A DNA stretch of 64,000 nucleotides from Ascarosepion bandense (taxonomy: Eukaryota; Mollusca; Cephalopoda; Sepiida; Sepiidae), in the NCBI GenBank assembly GCA_037127315.1, contig JBBBDQ010001686.1:697001-761000 (forward strand), in the 5' to 3' direction. Made by a program: the position numbers and the translations under genes. Of the stretch, positions 31,622 to 41,831 are shown one piece after another. The notes under the pieces were generated by a model. That model did no database searches. It was not told the origin of the DNA and saw only the letters and a list, made by a program, of their open reading frames with translations. Within the stretch, counting starts at the first letter, position 1; the number at the start of each line of letters is the position of its first letter.

Positions 31622-32465
31622 GCGTGTACGTCTGTATTTCCCCTTGATCACCACTAATGTAGGTACACCATAACTTATTCGTATATTAAAACTAAAGAGA
31701 ATTCATTCCCTACCGCCAACGCATCTGACACAATAACTAATTTATCTCCAGTGCCCATCCGAGCATTCCGCGACACATTCTAAAAGCTTAGGCTTCACCC
31801 GGCAGGTCCCTCTCGAAAAGAGTCTCTTACTTCACCCTCACAGTCGATGTGCATTCCATATTCCGACGAGTGGCCAGCCCAACATTCACTACACGAAAAC
31901 AAAGTTAATTGTTGTTGATATACTGATGTGTTAATCACTCGAGAGCTTAATGGCGGGCACTTGGCAATCAGGCATTTCCCTTTCTCGCCAGCCCGCCCTT
32001 TTTCTTTGCCGGTCGGACGAAGTGGATTGTTGATGGTCGGCGACTGGGTTGGATTAATGGCCAGCCATGTCACAGCAATGTGTCTCTGGATTATGTCACG
32101 CCGCTTCCCGCAAACTCTCTCCGCCATTTCACCACACCCCCAAACCAGTATGCCTTCAAACCTTTCTCACGTTCAATATTCATCCGACCCGCTACTACAA
32201 CCCATCTCTGTTCGCAGTCAGGTGCTTGTGAGAAGCCGTGAAACGATAGGCTGAATCGGACCCACGGGGCTCGGCGCTGAGGGAGCGATTTGCTAAAAAA
32301 GACAAATGGTCAACAGAGATGTTGATGGACGGAGAAAATACTGGACATCCACAGAGCCATAGACATTGAAAAAAATTTATATACGCACAATATCAAACAG
32401 ATGCGTTTGAAAGAGGAGGAGGCGTAAAAGAATTTTATTATAATTATAGCAGATCTGTAACCAAT
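31620..32465. other. non-repetitive, GC-richer island
   Basis: 31.64-32.34 kb has mixed composition and no similarity that I can see to other parts of the window. Overlapping frames of 110 codons (minus, 31795-32127) and 108 codons (plus, 31928-32254) lack recognisable domains. A conserved non-coding element, host exon or unknown element are all possible. Confidence 0.4.
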
Positions 32466-32495
32466 ATTGCTCGCAACATTAGTTCTGTTCAGATC

Positions 32496-32496
32496 G

Positions 32497-32558
<62 letters not shown>

Positions 32559-32611
32559 TTTAGTCAGGTCATATCTATCTGAATGTATATTTGTATATCT
32601 CAGTCACTTCA

Positions 32612-32663
<52 letters not shown>

Positions 32664-32745
32664 GTGTTTTTATCTATGAATCTAAGGTGATTTTAAGCGT
32701 AGCCTAGATGTGGCACAAGACAAAAATATGGGGCACACTGTGAGG

Positions 32746-32785
<40 letters not shown>

Positions 32786-32796
32786 CAGTCTGTTCA

Positions 32797-32838
<42 letters not shown>
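32496..32838 (+). repeat. (ATCT)n arrays
   Basis: ATCT/CTAT tracts at 32496-32558, 32612-32662, 32749-32785 and 32801-32838. A SINE-B tail scrap (AAGCGTAGCCTAGATGTGGC) sits between them at about 32696-32742. Confidence 0.95.
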
Positions 32839-32869
32839 AATCTTTTCAAGTCTATATATAAGTCTATAT

Positions 32870-33154
32870 AGTGATCGGAGACAGATCTGTTTCGCTGTAT
32901 CACAGCTCACCAGTACGGTCAGACTCCGATTGCTTTTAACGCGACCGAATTGACGTCAGTCGGTGACTCTACCTCTGGGCCATGGGCGCTCGGTAGAAGA
33001 AGGCAGACTTTTTAACGTGTATGTTATCATTATACACGCCCAATAGCCAGAGTGCTCTAATTCATCAATGAATGAGCGATGCGTACATGCTAGAGTAGCT
33101 ACTGCTTTTCAAAGTCTACCATTCTTCCAGAGTGCTCGATCAGGTTGTGAGAGC

Positions 33155-33155
<1 letters not shown>
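32870..33155 (-). mobile_element. SINE family C, near full-length copy
   Basis: Co-linear with the 29.0 kb copy: leader, A box GGCCCAGAGGTAGAGTC, a B-box region that has lost much of the T-loop consensus, and the 3' hammerhead-type module, flanked by AGTCTATATA. It differs by a deletion in the tRNA-like part. Both near full-length copies have (AT)n at the leader side here or tail side at 29.0 kb. Confidence 0.75.
32873..32918 (-). ncRNA. degenerate hammerhead motif
   Basis: Minus strand: core CTGGTGA (A6 replaced by G), stem II GCTG/CAGC (perfect), GAAA, stem III ACA/TGT. The stem I partner is altered (TCCGATCAC instead of TGCGGATGAC), leaving mismatches. Confidence 0.5.
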
Positions 33156-33209
<54 letters not shown>

Positions 33210-33261
33210 TCTTCATGTCCATATAAGTTTGATCATATCTATCACATTAATACATATATCT

Positions 33262-33300
<39 letters not shown>
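33156..33300. repeat. (AT)n microsatellites
   Basis: Two AT tracts (33155-33206 and 33262-33300) flanking a short unique piece. The second abuts the inverted hammerhead pair. Confidence 0.95.
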
Positions 33301-33304
<4 letters not shown>

Positions 33305-33322
33305 TATGCGTATGTCAATTTT

Positions 33323-33377
33323 TCATTGCTACATGGAAATTTCTGTTTCGAGATTAATTCTCATCATCAGGCAATGC
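33323..33377 (-). ncRNA. hammerhead ribozyme candidate, left arm
   Basis: Minus strand. Stem I CATTGC with GCAATG (six perfect pairs); core CTGATGA (33370-33364); one extra T; stem II GAGA/TCTC around ATTAA; GAAA (33349-33346); stem III ACA/TGT; H17 is A (33330). The only deviation is the single base between A9 and stem II. Confidence 0.65.
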
Positions 33378-33400
33378 TATCGTCTGCACAACCACACCAG

Positions 33401-33455
33401 CATTTCCTGATGATGAGAATTAATCTCGAAACATAGAAATTTCCATGTAGCAATG
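33401..33455 (+). ncRNA. hammerhead ribozyme candidate, right arm
   Basis: Plus strand. Stem I CATTTC with GCAATG (one mismatch); core CTGATGA (33407-33413); extra T; stem II GAGA/TCTC; GAAA (33428-33431); stem III ACAT/ATGT (four pairs); H17 is A (33449). Confidence 0.6.
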
Positions 33456-33579
33456 AAAAATTGACATAAGCATATAATTATATTATATTAAGCTCTATAA
33501 TACTCATTATATTGACCACTGTTTATAATAAAATAAATGCCAGAGAACTCAAAATATAAAAAATAACCTTTGAGTCCTC

Positions 33580-33691
33580 TTCACTTGGATATATATATAT
33601 ATATATATATATATAAAGAGTGAGTGAGAGAGTGTGTGTGAGAGAAGCAGAAAGATTCTATGTGGGTTTGCATTTGTAGTGAGGTATACTA

Positions 33692-33767
<76 letters not shown>

Positions 33768-33840
33768 GTGTGTATGTGTGTGTGTGTGTGCGTGCGTGTG
33801 TCTGTTGAAACAGAATTTTGCTATGCGACGATAACAGTCA
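33580..33840. repeat. AT, TATC and GT microsatellites
   Basis: (AT)n at 33588-33615 and 33722-33763, (TATC)n at 33692-33721, (GT)n-rich at 33764-33800. Confidence 0.9.
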
Positions 33841-34290
33841 CCGAATAGCAGACGCAGGTTTTAAATTAGTAATGCTGTTCTCTGACGTCACACCACGTAA
33901 GAAACCGAAATGTTAACAACAGAACCATATGTCTAAATGCAATGTAATCAGTTGTGATTGGATTGAAATGTGATTATATTGAGTGGGGTTTGTTTTAATT
34001 TAATGCAGATGGCCTCAAATGTCTGAAGGTTCTTTTTATTGTGTGGATGTGTTCTTGCCTAAAATCCTTCTAATATTACATAGATGGCTATGTTTTTTTT
34101 TCTAAGAATTGTTGTTTAGTAGACCTATGATCAGAAAGGTATGGAAGAGCGTGGTTGTAGTAAAATCAATACATGTATTGGTACGTACATAAAATCTCTG
34201 AACGAGCATGTAAATTGATACACGACATTGGTTTTCTGTAGAGGATTTAGCTGTGTGGTTGTAGGGTTATTAGAAACTATGAGGTTAATT
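33841..34290 (-). mobile_element. probable PLE-3 3' region
   Basis: Minus-strand frames near 33.98-34.10 kb resemble the tail of PLE GIY-YIG domains (HIHTIKRTFRHLRPSALN-like), but frames change repeatedly. It lies between the RT-derived segments and the hammerhead pair, as expected for a PLE 3' region. Confidence 0.3.
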
Positions 34291-34610
34291 GTTTTAAAAT
34301 TTTGAATAATATGTGATGAGCTTAATTTGTTTAATATTATTAATTGTTTTCACATTCCTTTCAATTATCTTTTTGGGTGCTGTTTCTTTTTGTTTGTAAC
34401 GATTATGCATTTGGTTGCAGTCGTATAAGTTAATAGTGTAATGTTTATTTTGACGTATACTATTATTATTAATATTGTCAATATAGTTAGAGCTATTATT
34501 AAGTTTACTGGTACATTTTAATTTGTTGATCAATGACGGAGTTAGGAAAAACATTGCTAACAAATGTTTGTTTAATGTTGCGTAATTCTTTATATAATAA
34601 GGCATAATTC
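34290..34610 (-). mobile_element. PLE-3 fragment, RT C-terminal extension
   Basis: Minus frame with LTPSLINKLKC, LNNSSNYIDNINNNSIRQN and KHYTINLYDCNQMHN. It parallels the low-complexity Asn-rich extension after the RT in the copies at 34.9-35.1 and 35.2-35.4 kb; third copy of this segment. Confidence 0.7.
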
Positions 34611-34689
34611 TTTATAGAATATGGCGAAATTCTTTATAAAATATAGATTGTTATTAATATTAAGTTCTTATATTTAAGTTAATATTTAA

Positions 34690-35180
34690 CTTAATATTAA
34701 TAACAAACTCCCATTCCTTGATGTATTCATTGATTCTAGCACACATAAATTTACTACTTCTCTATATAGGAAACCAACTAGCATAAATTCGTGTCTTCTT
34801 AATTATAAGAGTGAATGCCCCCAACGATATAAGTTAGCTGTTATAAAAAACTTACTTCAACACACACAAATGATATCTTCTTCCAAATCTATATTTTATA
34901 AAGAATTACACAACATTAAGCAAACACTAGTCACTAATGGATTTCCTAACTCCGTTATTGATCAACAAATTAAAATGTATCTCAACAAACTTAACAATAG
35001 CTCTAACAATACTGATAATATTAATAATAATGGTTTACATCAAAATAAACATAACACTATTAACTTATACTATTGCAACCAAATACATAATAATTATGAA
35101 CAAAATGAAAAAAACTCTCAAAAACATAATACGTAGAAATGTTAAACCAGTGGAAAGTAATAATCAAATTAAAACTCATT
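34690..35180 (+). mobile_element. PLE RT C-terminal fragment, inverted copy
   Basis: Plus strand: LPFLDVFIDSSTHKFTTSLY, RKPTS, then ECPQRYKLAVIKNLLQHTQM and ELHNIKQTLVTNGFPNSVID. This is the RT thumb-side conserved region of Penelope-like elements (SLYRKPT, YKLAVIKNLL, NGFP). It is an inverted duplicate of 35.19-35.58 kb, so the two form a palindromic arrangement centred at about 35.185 kb. Confidence 0.8.
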
Positions 35181-35185
35181 ATATA

Positions 35186-35723
35186 TTATTGTTTATAATT
35201 ATTATGTATTTGGTTGCAATAGTATAAGTTAATAGTGTTATGTTTATTTTGATGTAAACCATTATTATTAATATTATCATTAGTGTTAGAGCTATTGTTA
35301 ATTTTGTTGAGATACATTTTAATTTGTTGATCAATAACGGAGTTAGGAAATCCATTATTGACTAGTGTTTGCTTAATGTTGTGTAATTCTTTATAAAATA
35401 TAGATTTGGAAAAAGATATCATTTGTGTGCGTTGAAGTAAGTTTTTTATAACAGCTAACTTATATCGTTGGGGGCATTCACTATTATAAGTTGGTTTCCT
35501 ATATAGAGAAGTAATAAATTTATGTGTGCTAGAATCAAGGAATACATGAAGGAATAGAATTTTATTATTGATATTAAGTTCTAATGTAAATCTGAGGACG
35601 GAGTGACACTCAAATTTATTTTTAAGTTGTGTATTTTCATCAATATTTTTAGCTAAATTGAAAATGTTATATATGTATCTTACATGTATCCGTATCTTAT
35701 ATAAGGAATTTCTTAGTGTCATT
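35186..35723 (-). pseudogene. PLE reverse transcriptase, distal half (PLE-3)
   Basis: A 178-codon minus frame: VRYIYNIFNL (where the palm RYxDD would be), SVLRFTLELNINNKILFLHV, SLYRKPTYNSECPQRYKLAV, NGFPNSVIDQQIKMYLNK and an Asn-rich tail. The palm Asp pair is absent (YIYNIF). The frame begins exactly where a 725-bp SINE multimer interrupts the gene; the upstream half is at 36.46-36.76 kb. Confidence 0.8.
35714..35723. repeat. target-site duplication, left
   Basis: TAGTGTCATT, repeated exactly at 36449-36458 on the other side of the inserted SINE multimer. Confidence 0.85.
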
Positions 35724-36448
35724 CAGTTAAGTGCCATACGTGATACACGCTTGGGCGATCATGACTCGAAAGAGACACGACTGACTGGGCAGAAGATTAT
35801 CCCGCAGTAGCTTGCCATTGCTTTCTGAAGTAGACTGGTTGCCGACCAAGGCTATAGAAACCAATCTGTCCTGTTATTTGACTCATTGCTTAAGGGGGAA
35901 GAGATGTATTATATTATTAAGTAATAATTAGTGGGGGATCAGTTTATTACTTCATATCAATATAGAACTGATCCCCCATTTAATATCCAGTAGAAGTCTT
36001 AATTATGTTTCCAACTATTATATTCAGTCAGTCAGTTAAGTGCCATACGTGATACACGCTTGGGCGATCATGTCTCGAAAGATACATGACTGACTGGGCA
36101 GAAGATTATCCCGCAGGAGCTTGCCATTGCTTTCTGCAGTAGACTGGTTGCCGACCAAGGCTATAGAACCCAATCTGTCCTGTTATTTGACTCATTGCTT
36201 AAGGGGGAAGAAATGTATTATATTATTAAGTAATAATTAGTGGGGGATCAGTTTATTACTTCATATCAATATAGAACTGATCCCCCATTTAATATCCAGT
36301 AGAAGTCTTAATTATGTTTCCAACTATTATATTCAGTCAGCCAGTTGAGTGCCATACGTGATACACGCTTCGGTGATCATGTCTCGAAAGATACATGACT
36401 GACTGGGCAGAAGATTATGCCTCAGTAGCTTGCCATTGCTTTCTGCGG
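35724..36448 (-). mobile_element. SINE family A multimer, 309-bp tandem units
   Basis: Body-linker units repeat with exact 309-bp spacing (CAGTTAAG or CAGTTGAG at 35724, 36033 and 36342). Two complete units plus a 107-bp partial one are present, with no tRNA head (5' truncated on the minus strand). Linker hairpins GGGGGATCAG / CTGATCCCCC lie at about 35935-35985 and 36241-36290. Flanking 10-bp direct repeats show it integrated as a pre-formed tandem. Confidence 0.9.
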
Positions 36449-36458
36449 TAGTGTCATT

Positions 36459-36770
36459 AAGTATCTTATTTTCTAAATGTACCATATAGTAATTAGAAAA
36501 GGGGAGCCCTAAAGGAGATTCCATCGCAATAACATCTATTTGAGTATTAATATTACCTAGGAGGTCATGAAAAATTACTTGAGTGGTGCATACTACTAAT
36601 ACTTAATTTTTAAAATAGTGAAGTGAATATTAATTAGTGGGAGGGTAGTATAATTGTAGAAATCACGGATAATAGTGTCAAACGTTTCATCTATGGGAAC
36701 ATTAGGGAATAAATTTTGTACATACAAAAATTTCAACAGAAATTAAAGCCCAAAAACAATGTTTAGAACG
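36459..36770 (-). pseudogene. PLE reverse transcriptase, proximal half (PLE-3)
   Basis: Minus strand: NLFPNVPIDETFDTIIRDFY (RT motif near the first palm Asp), frameshifts, then MESPLGLPFSNYYMVHLENK followed by ILND. This matches the GSPLGPxLANIFMxxLE box of Penelope-like RTs. It is continued at 35.72 kb after the SINE insertion. Confidence 0.75.
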
Positions 36771-36831
36771 GTTCATGATTAAGCATAATAGCCATTCATT
36801 ATCTGTTATATTTAAAAAAATATATTTTGAT

Positions 36832-36834
<3 letters not shown>

Positions 36835-36903
<69 letters not shown>

Positions 36904-36945
36904 GTATATGTATTAGAAAGTGCAATATACATATATATATATATC
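36835..36945. repeat. (AT)n and (GT)n microsatellites
   Basis: (TA)n 36834-36864 followed by (TG)n 36863-36901, then a short AT tract. Confidence 0.95.
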
Positions 36946-36951
36946 CGGTAT

Positions 36952-37105
36952 CACACTCCACCCACGTGTATTGAACAGGTGTAGAAGCTCATCCCTTGTT
37001 TCTGGTTTAGTATGTGGTTTCCGGCTTTCTCTTTTCCAATCTTTTCACTCCTATGTAGCCTCCTGCACATCAGTGGCGTTACCGCCTTGCTCGGGGTGAT
37101 ATGAT

Positions 37106-37108
<3 letters not shown>
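36952..37108 (+). mobile_element. LINE 3' terminus
   Basis: Plus copy of the end seen at 2.4 and 61.3 kb: AGCTCATCCCTTGTTTCTGG, GTGGTTTCCGGCTTTCTC, CATCAGTGGCGTTACC and the terminal GGTGATATGATTAAAT, followed by (AT)n. Confidence 0.75.

Positions 37109-37146
<38 letters not shown>
37109..37146. repeat. (AT)n microsatellite
   Basis: AT tract acting as the tail of the LINE end. Confidence 0.95.
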
Positions 37147-37150
<4 letters not shown>

Positions 37151-37199
37151 GCAGGTTTCATTGAATAATATAGACAAGTTTTGTCTATTAATTTTGTGT

Positions 37200-37395
37200 A
37201 GGATCCGTTCGTACCGTCTGATAGGAGTCGCAGGTTCGAATCCTGCCGAATGATATACATTTTCGTAACAAAAATTTATCGTAAATAATCTGGCCTGTAG
37301 AAATAAATATATAATACTGTTTGATTATTATCAGAATATGTCCTTAAATACGAGTATCGATCAAAATTAATGTTCAAACAAATAATTTCATGTAT
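37200..37395 (+). mobile_element. SINE family D (tRNA-Leu-like), partial
   Basis: B-box region AGTCGCAGGTTCGAATCCTG (37229) then the family tail: ACATTTTCGTAAC, AAATTTATCGTAAATAATC, GTAGAAATAAATATATAATA and TTAAATACGAGTATCGATC. The A-box half is lost. Confidence 0.7.
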
Positions 37396-38139
37396 ATATA
37401 TATATGCATTGTATTTAGGCAGCAATCTCTTTTTTATGCAAGTTTCATTAAAGATGACAGACAAGATACTATGGTTAAGCTTTTTAGCTAATTTTTCTTG
37501 CCTCTTATATTTTTGGTTTCGTTCAGAACATCAATTATATAAAAATTGTCCGAATGTCTTATTTCCCCAAGCGCTTTCGGCTATACTTTTAGCCATTATC
37601 AAGGATGAATGATATTTTAATTTTAACTGAGTATATAAATTGTTTTTCTATGTACGTATCAGAATATAATTGAATTATATTCTGAACAAAGTGATCACAT
37701 TGTGGCCATGTTCTTTGTTGATATTATTGAGTGTTGATTATTTTTTTTCTTAATTAATAATACTTTCATTATTTTTACCCTTTTTGCATGTGGACAATGT
37801 TATTATATTCGTTTTATCGACGAATATATAACGGATAGTTTGATAGATTGCCATGTGTATTTTAATGGGACCTATTCGAGCTGATACATGTTTAACAAGA
37901 AAGCTAGCGTTACATCTCTGTGAACATAGCTCCATAAGGTCTCATTAGAAAATTAAATGTTCATAAATTACAAATTGCTGTGTAAATAATATCCTTATGC
38001 TACCAGTAAAGCCAAACTTGATTCTTGACCACAGACAATCTCTTTCTTATTCATTTTAATTGGTCGGTATATTGAGTTTTAACCGTTCGAATTTTAACTT
38101 CTATATTCAATGTTTTTTTTTTCAGTAGTGCATTGAGAG
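37396..38139. other. unassigned; one hammerhead-like core
   Basis: AT-rich. On the minus strand at 37576-37609 there is TTGATAA, T, GGCT/AGCC stem and GAAA, a hammerhead-like core with C3 to U and G8 to A, but no clear stems I and III. Otherwise nothing recognised. Confidence 0.35.
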
Positions 38140-38706
38140 GATTTTTTTTTATAATCGTTTCATCCCGAGCAAAGCATTTCACTGCCACTATTGCGCAGGG
38201 GGTTACATAGAGGGGAGGGGAAAGTGATGCGAAAGGATGGTTAGATATAGGAAATGTCAGAAGAAAGGGTGATAGGCGGGTAAGGATACAGATAATGACG
38301 GTTGGGTAGATGGGAAGAGTGTTAAGGAGAATAGGTGCAAGTTAGTTTGATAGGAGGTGTCTATTGACCTTACATTTAAACTCCTAGAGATTGTAGCTGT
38401 CGGGAAAGCAGACATGTGGAAGGGAATTCCACAGGCGGGAAGCGCGAGCAAAGAAACTGTTGGAGTAGAAATTACGGTTACATCTTATCTGTTTTACTGT
38501 AAAAGGGTGGGACCTAGTTGCTAATCTAGCATCTGGTGTAAATTCGTACCTAGGCGGCACCAATGATCTAAGTTCATCGGAGCAGAAGCCGTGAAAGTAT
38601 TTATAGAAGAGGCACATGGAAGCCACCTCACACCGGTGAGAGACTGGTTGCAGCCGATCTGCCAAGTCATGATCTATCACGTTACAGATTCTCCGTTGGG
38701 TCCTGA
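38140..38706 (-). mobile_element. jockey/CR1-type LINE, 3' end
   Basis: Minus strand: MIDHDLADRLQPVSHRCEVA, CLFYKYFHGFCSDELRSLVP and SNSFFARASRLWNSLPHVCF, then the 3' UTR and terminal motif at 38.15 kb (TTTATAATCGTTTCATCCCG on plus). The coding part is cut at 38706, where a GAA minisatellite starts. Confidence 0.85.
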
Positions 38707-40640
38707 GAAGGAATGTAGAATGGTGACACGCAATGAGAAAGAGAGATTTTAAAAATCTGGGAAAGTCTTGGATAAAGAAAAAAGAAGAAAGAAGAAATTA
38801 GCATAAGGAGACAGACAATGTAAAAAACTAAGAGTAATAAGAAGAAGAAAAGAAGAAGAAAATGAGAAGAAAAATAAGGAAAAGAAGAAAAAGAGAAACA
38901 AGGGAAGAAGGGGAATGACAACATAAAATTTATGAAAAAAAGAGAATTAGAATAAGAAAAAGAAGAAGAGAGATGAAGGAAAAGAATGACAACAAGATAT
39001 GTACGGAAAATAGCAATGAGAAGAAGAATGAAAAAGTAGCAGTAATAATAATAATGAACATGACAAGAAGAAGATAAATCCGAGGAAAAAGAAAAAGAAA
39101 AAAAAGAATTAAAATGATTATACGAAATATAAAGAAGAAGAAGAAGAAGAAGAAGAAGGAAAATGTCAAAAGTAAATATATGGAAAAAGGAAATGAGAAG
39201 AAGATGAAGAAAAAAAGAAGAAGAAGAAGAAGCAGGAGAAGAAAAAAATCAAAATGACAAGAAATATATGGAAAAAAGAAATGAGAAGAAGAAGAAAAGA
39301 CGAAGAAGAAGAAGAAGAAGAAGAAGAAGAAGAAGAAGAATGAAGATGACAATAATAAATATATGGAAAAAGGAATTAAATGAAAAAGAAGAGGAAAATG
39401 ACAACAAAAAACATGGGAAAAGAGAACGAGAAGAAGAAGAAGAAAAATGACCACAAGAAATATATGAAAGAAAGAAAATGAGAAGAAAAACAAGTTGAAA
39501 AAAGACAAGAAATATATGGAAAATGAAAATGAGAAGAAAAAGAAGGAAAATTACAATAAAAATGCATGGAAAAAGAAAACGAGAAGAAGAAGAAGAAGAA
39601 GAAGAAGAAGAAGAAGAATGATCAGAAGAAATATATGGAAAAAAGAAATGAGAAGATGAAGAAGAAAAAGAAGCAGAGGAAAAAGAAGATGAAAAAGAAG
39701 AAGAAAAAGATTGAAAATAACAACAAGAAATATGTGGAAAAAGACAAACCGAGAAGAAGAAGAAGAAGAAGAAAATTTCAACAAGAAATATATGGAAAGA
39801 AGAAGAAGAAGAAGAAGAAGAAGAAGAAGAAGAAGAAGAAGAAGGAAGAATGATCAGAAGAAATATATGGAAAAAAGAAATGAGAAGATGAAGAACAAAA
39901 AGAAGCAGAGGAAAAAGAAGATGAAAAAAAGAAGAAGAAAAAGATTGAAAATAACAACAAGAAATATGTGGAAAAAGATGAACGAGAAGAAGAAGAAGAA
40001 GAAGAAGAAGAAGAAGAAGAAGAAGAAGAAAATTTCAGAAAGAAATATATGGAAAAAAATAAGAAGAAGAAGAAGAAGAAGAAGCGGAAAAAGAAGAAGA
40101 AGAAGAAGAAGAAGAAGAATGATCAGAAGAAATATATAGAAAAAAGAAATGAGAAGATGAAGAAGAAAAAGAAGCAGAGAATAAAGAGGAAGAAGAAAAA
40201 GATTGAAAATAACAACAAGAAATATGTGGAAAAAGACAAACGAGAAGAAGAAGAAGAAGAAGAAGAAAATTTCAACAAGAAATATATTGGAAAAAAAATA
40301 AGAAGAAGAAGCGGAAGAAGAAGAAGAATGATCAGAAGAAATATATGGAAAAAAGAAATGAGAAGATGAAGAAGAAAAAGAAGCAGAGGTAAAAGAAGAT
40401 GAAAAAGAAAAAGAAGAAGAAAACGATTGAAAATAACAACAAGAAATATGTGGAAAAAGACAAACGAGGAAGGAAGAAGAAGAAGAAGAAGAAGAAGAAG
40501 AAGAAAATTTCAACAAGAAATATACGGAAAAAAAAGAAGAAGAAAAAGAAAATTTCAACAAGAAATATATGGAAAAATCAAAATAAGAAGAAGAAGAAAA
40601 GAAGAAGAAGAAAGAAAATGACCACAAGAAATCTATGTTA
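38707..40640 (+). repeat. GAA-rich minisatellite with ATATATGGAAAAA motif
   Basis: Purine-rich array whose units combine GAAGAA runs with ACAAGAAATATATGGAAAAA and AAATGAGAAGA. From 39.6 kb a higher-order unit of 209-269 bp is visible, with ATCAGAAGAAATATA at 39621, 39853, 40122 and 40331. The same motif occurs reverse-complemented at 47.95-48.87 kb. Predicted Lys/Glu- or Phe/Ser-rich proteins are artefacts. Confidence 0.92.
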
Positions 40641-40654
40641 AAAGGAAACCAGGA

Positions 40655-41112
40655 TCCCCCACAAGGCTGGCGGCGGATTAGACGATGTCACTGCAATTAA
40701 CCTCGAGGATTCTGCTACTCAAATGCATCCGGTTTTCTCCAAACTTTATGCTAAATTCCTCGTTGCTTCTTGCTTTCCATCTTGTTGGAAGTCCTCCTCA
40801 GCAGTTAGCGTCTTTAAGAACAGTGAGGAAAATTCTCACCTAGAATTATAATCTTATTATTCTCTTATCTATTTTCGGCAAAGTACTCGATGCTCTAATC
40901 AACGTCGAATTAGTTAAGCGTTTTACAACGCTTGACCTTTTTTTTCGGACAGACGATATAACTTCCGTTTCTTCAGATCTATATCCGATGTGTTAAAAGC
41001 TAGCATTGGATTTGTATATGAAGCTTGAGATAAAAAGGTGGGTGGCTCTAAATTTCTCAAAAGGGTTCGAAATGTTTGGGTTTCTCCAATAACTCAGGAG
41101 ATGGCAGTCGAT
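40655..41112 (+). mobile_element. jockey/CR1-type LINE, RT start region
   Basis: Plus strand in shifting frames: DDVTAINLEDSATQMHPVF, SKLYAKFLVASCFPSCWKSS, VFKNSEENS, then LLSIFGKVLDALINVELVKR. These are RT boxes upstream of the palm; the SxxFGKVxExLIN stretch is characteristic of the jockey/CR1 group. Opposite orientation to the LINE at 38.1-38.7 kb across the GAA array. Confidence 0.7.
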
Positions 41113-41831
41113 TTATGAAAGGTCTTCTCCAAGTACCATATCCACTCGTGTTGTGAGGTCAAGGAAACGCTATTAGAAAACGACACATTAATACCGGGGA
41201 CACCAGCAGGTTCGTAGCTGATGCTAAAAAAATACCGGGAACAGAGAAAATTGCCCGGATTTATTAGTTGACAATGTGATGACGTCATCAGTGTCATCCG
41301 TTTCCAGAAACTTTGATTTTTGCGGATTTTTTCGGCTATTCCAATAAAAATTAGGCACAGAACGTTAACGAAAGCAGGAAATCGGGTTCGGACTTTCTGA
41401 GTATAACCAGGCTTTTCTCCCAAAATTAATAAATAAATAAACAGATTTTTACTGCGTTCATTCGGATGTTTTCTTCGTTTTTCCTTTCTTTCTTTCTTTC
41501 TTCGTGAATTGTTTAGTTTGATTTCTGACGAAGACATTTTTCCTTCCCCGGATTTTCACTATGATTGCACGGATCGGCCCGGACCCGTGCCCGGTGTGCT
41601 CGGTAGTCAGATACGGCCATGGACACCAACACTTACCCTGGGTCTACGTTGTTTCTTATCTTCATGAACAACCCTCCTGAAGTCATCAGTTACCTCCTAG
41701 TTACCACGACTAATTATCCCTGTATTAGTAGCAAAGCCGTCGAGTTCGACAAAGTAACACTGGCATCTTTTCGTGAAAAGGTCCTTAAATAAGAGGTAGA
41801 CTGTGAGAAGGAATAAAATGTAAATAGCGAT
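41113..41831. other. unassigned, GC-richer
   Basis: Mixed-composition sequence; a 147-codon minus frame (41094-41537) has no recognisable domain. Around 41.57-41.65 kb it is GC-rich. No supported gene. Confidence 0.35.

Larger units (their letters stand above)
33301..33485. repeat. inverted repeat carrying two hammerhead motifs
   Basis: Left arm ATTATATGCGTATGTCAATT ... (33301-33377) and right arm ... AATTGACATAAGCATATAAT (33400-33482) are near-perfect inverted copies around a ~23-bp spacer. Each arm encodes one hammerhead-type fold pointing outward. It lies at the 3' side of the minus-strand PLE-3. Confidence 0.85.

Noticed and set aside
38682..40641. Lys/Glu- and Phe/Ser-rich frames around the 39-40 kb array
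   Set aside because: Low-complexity translations of a GAA minisatellite on both strands.
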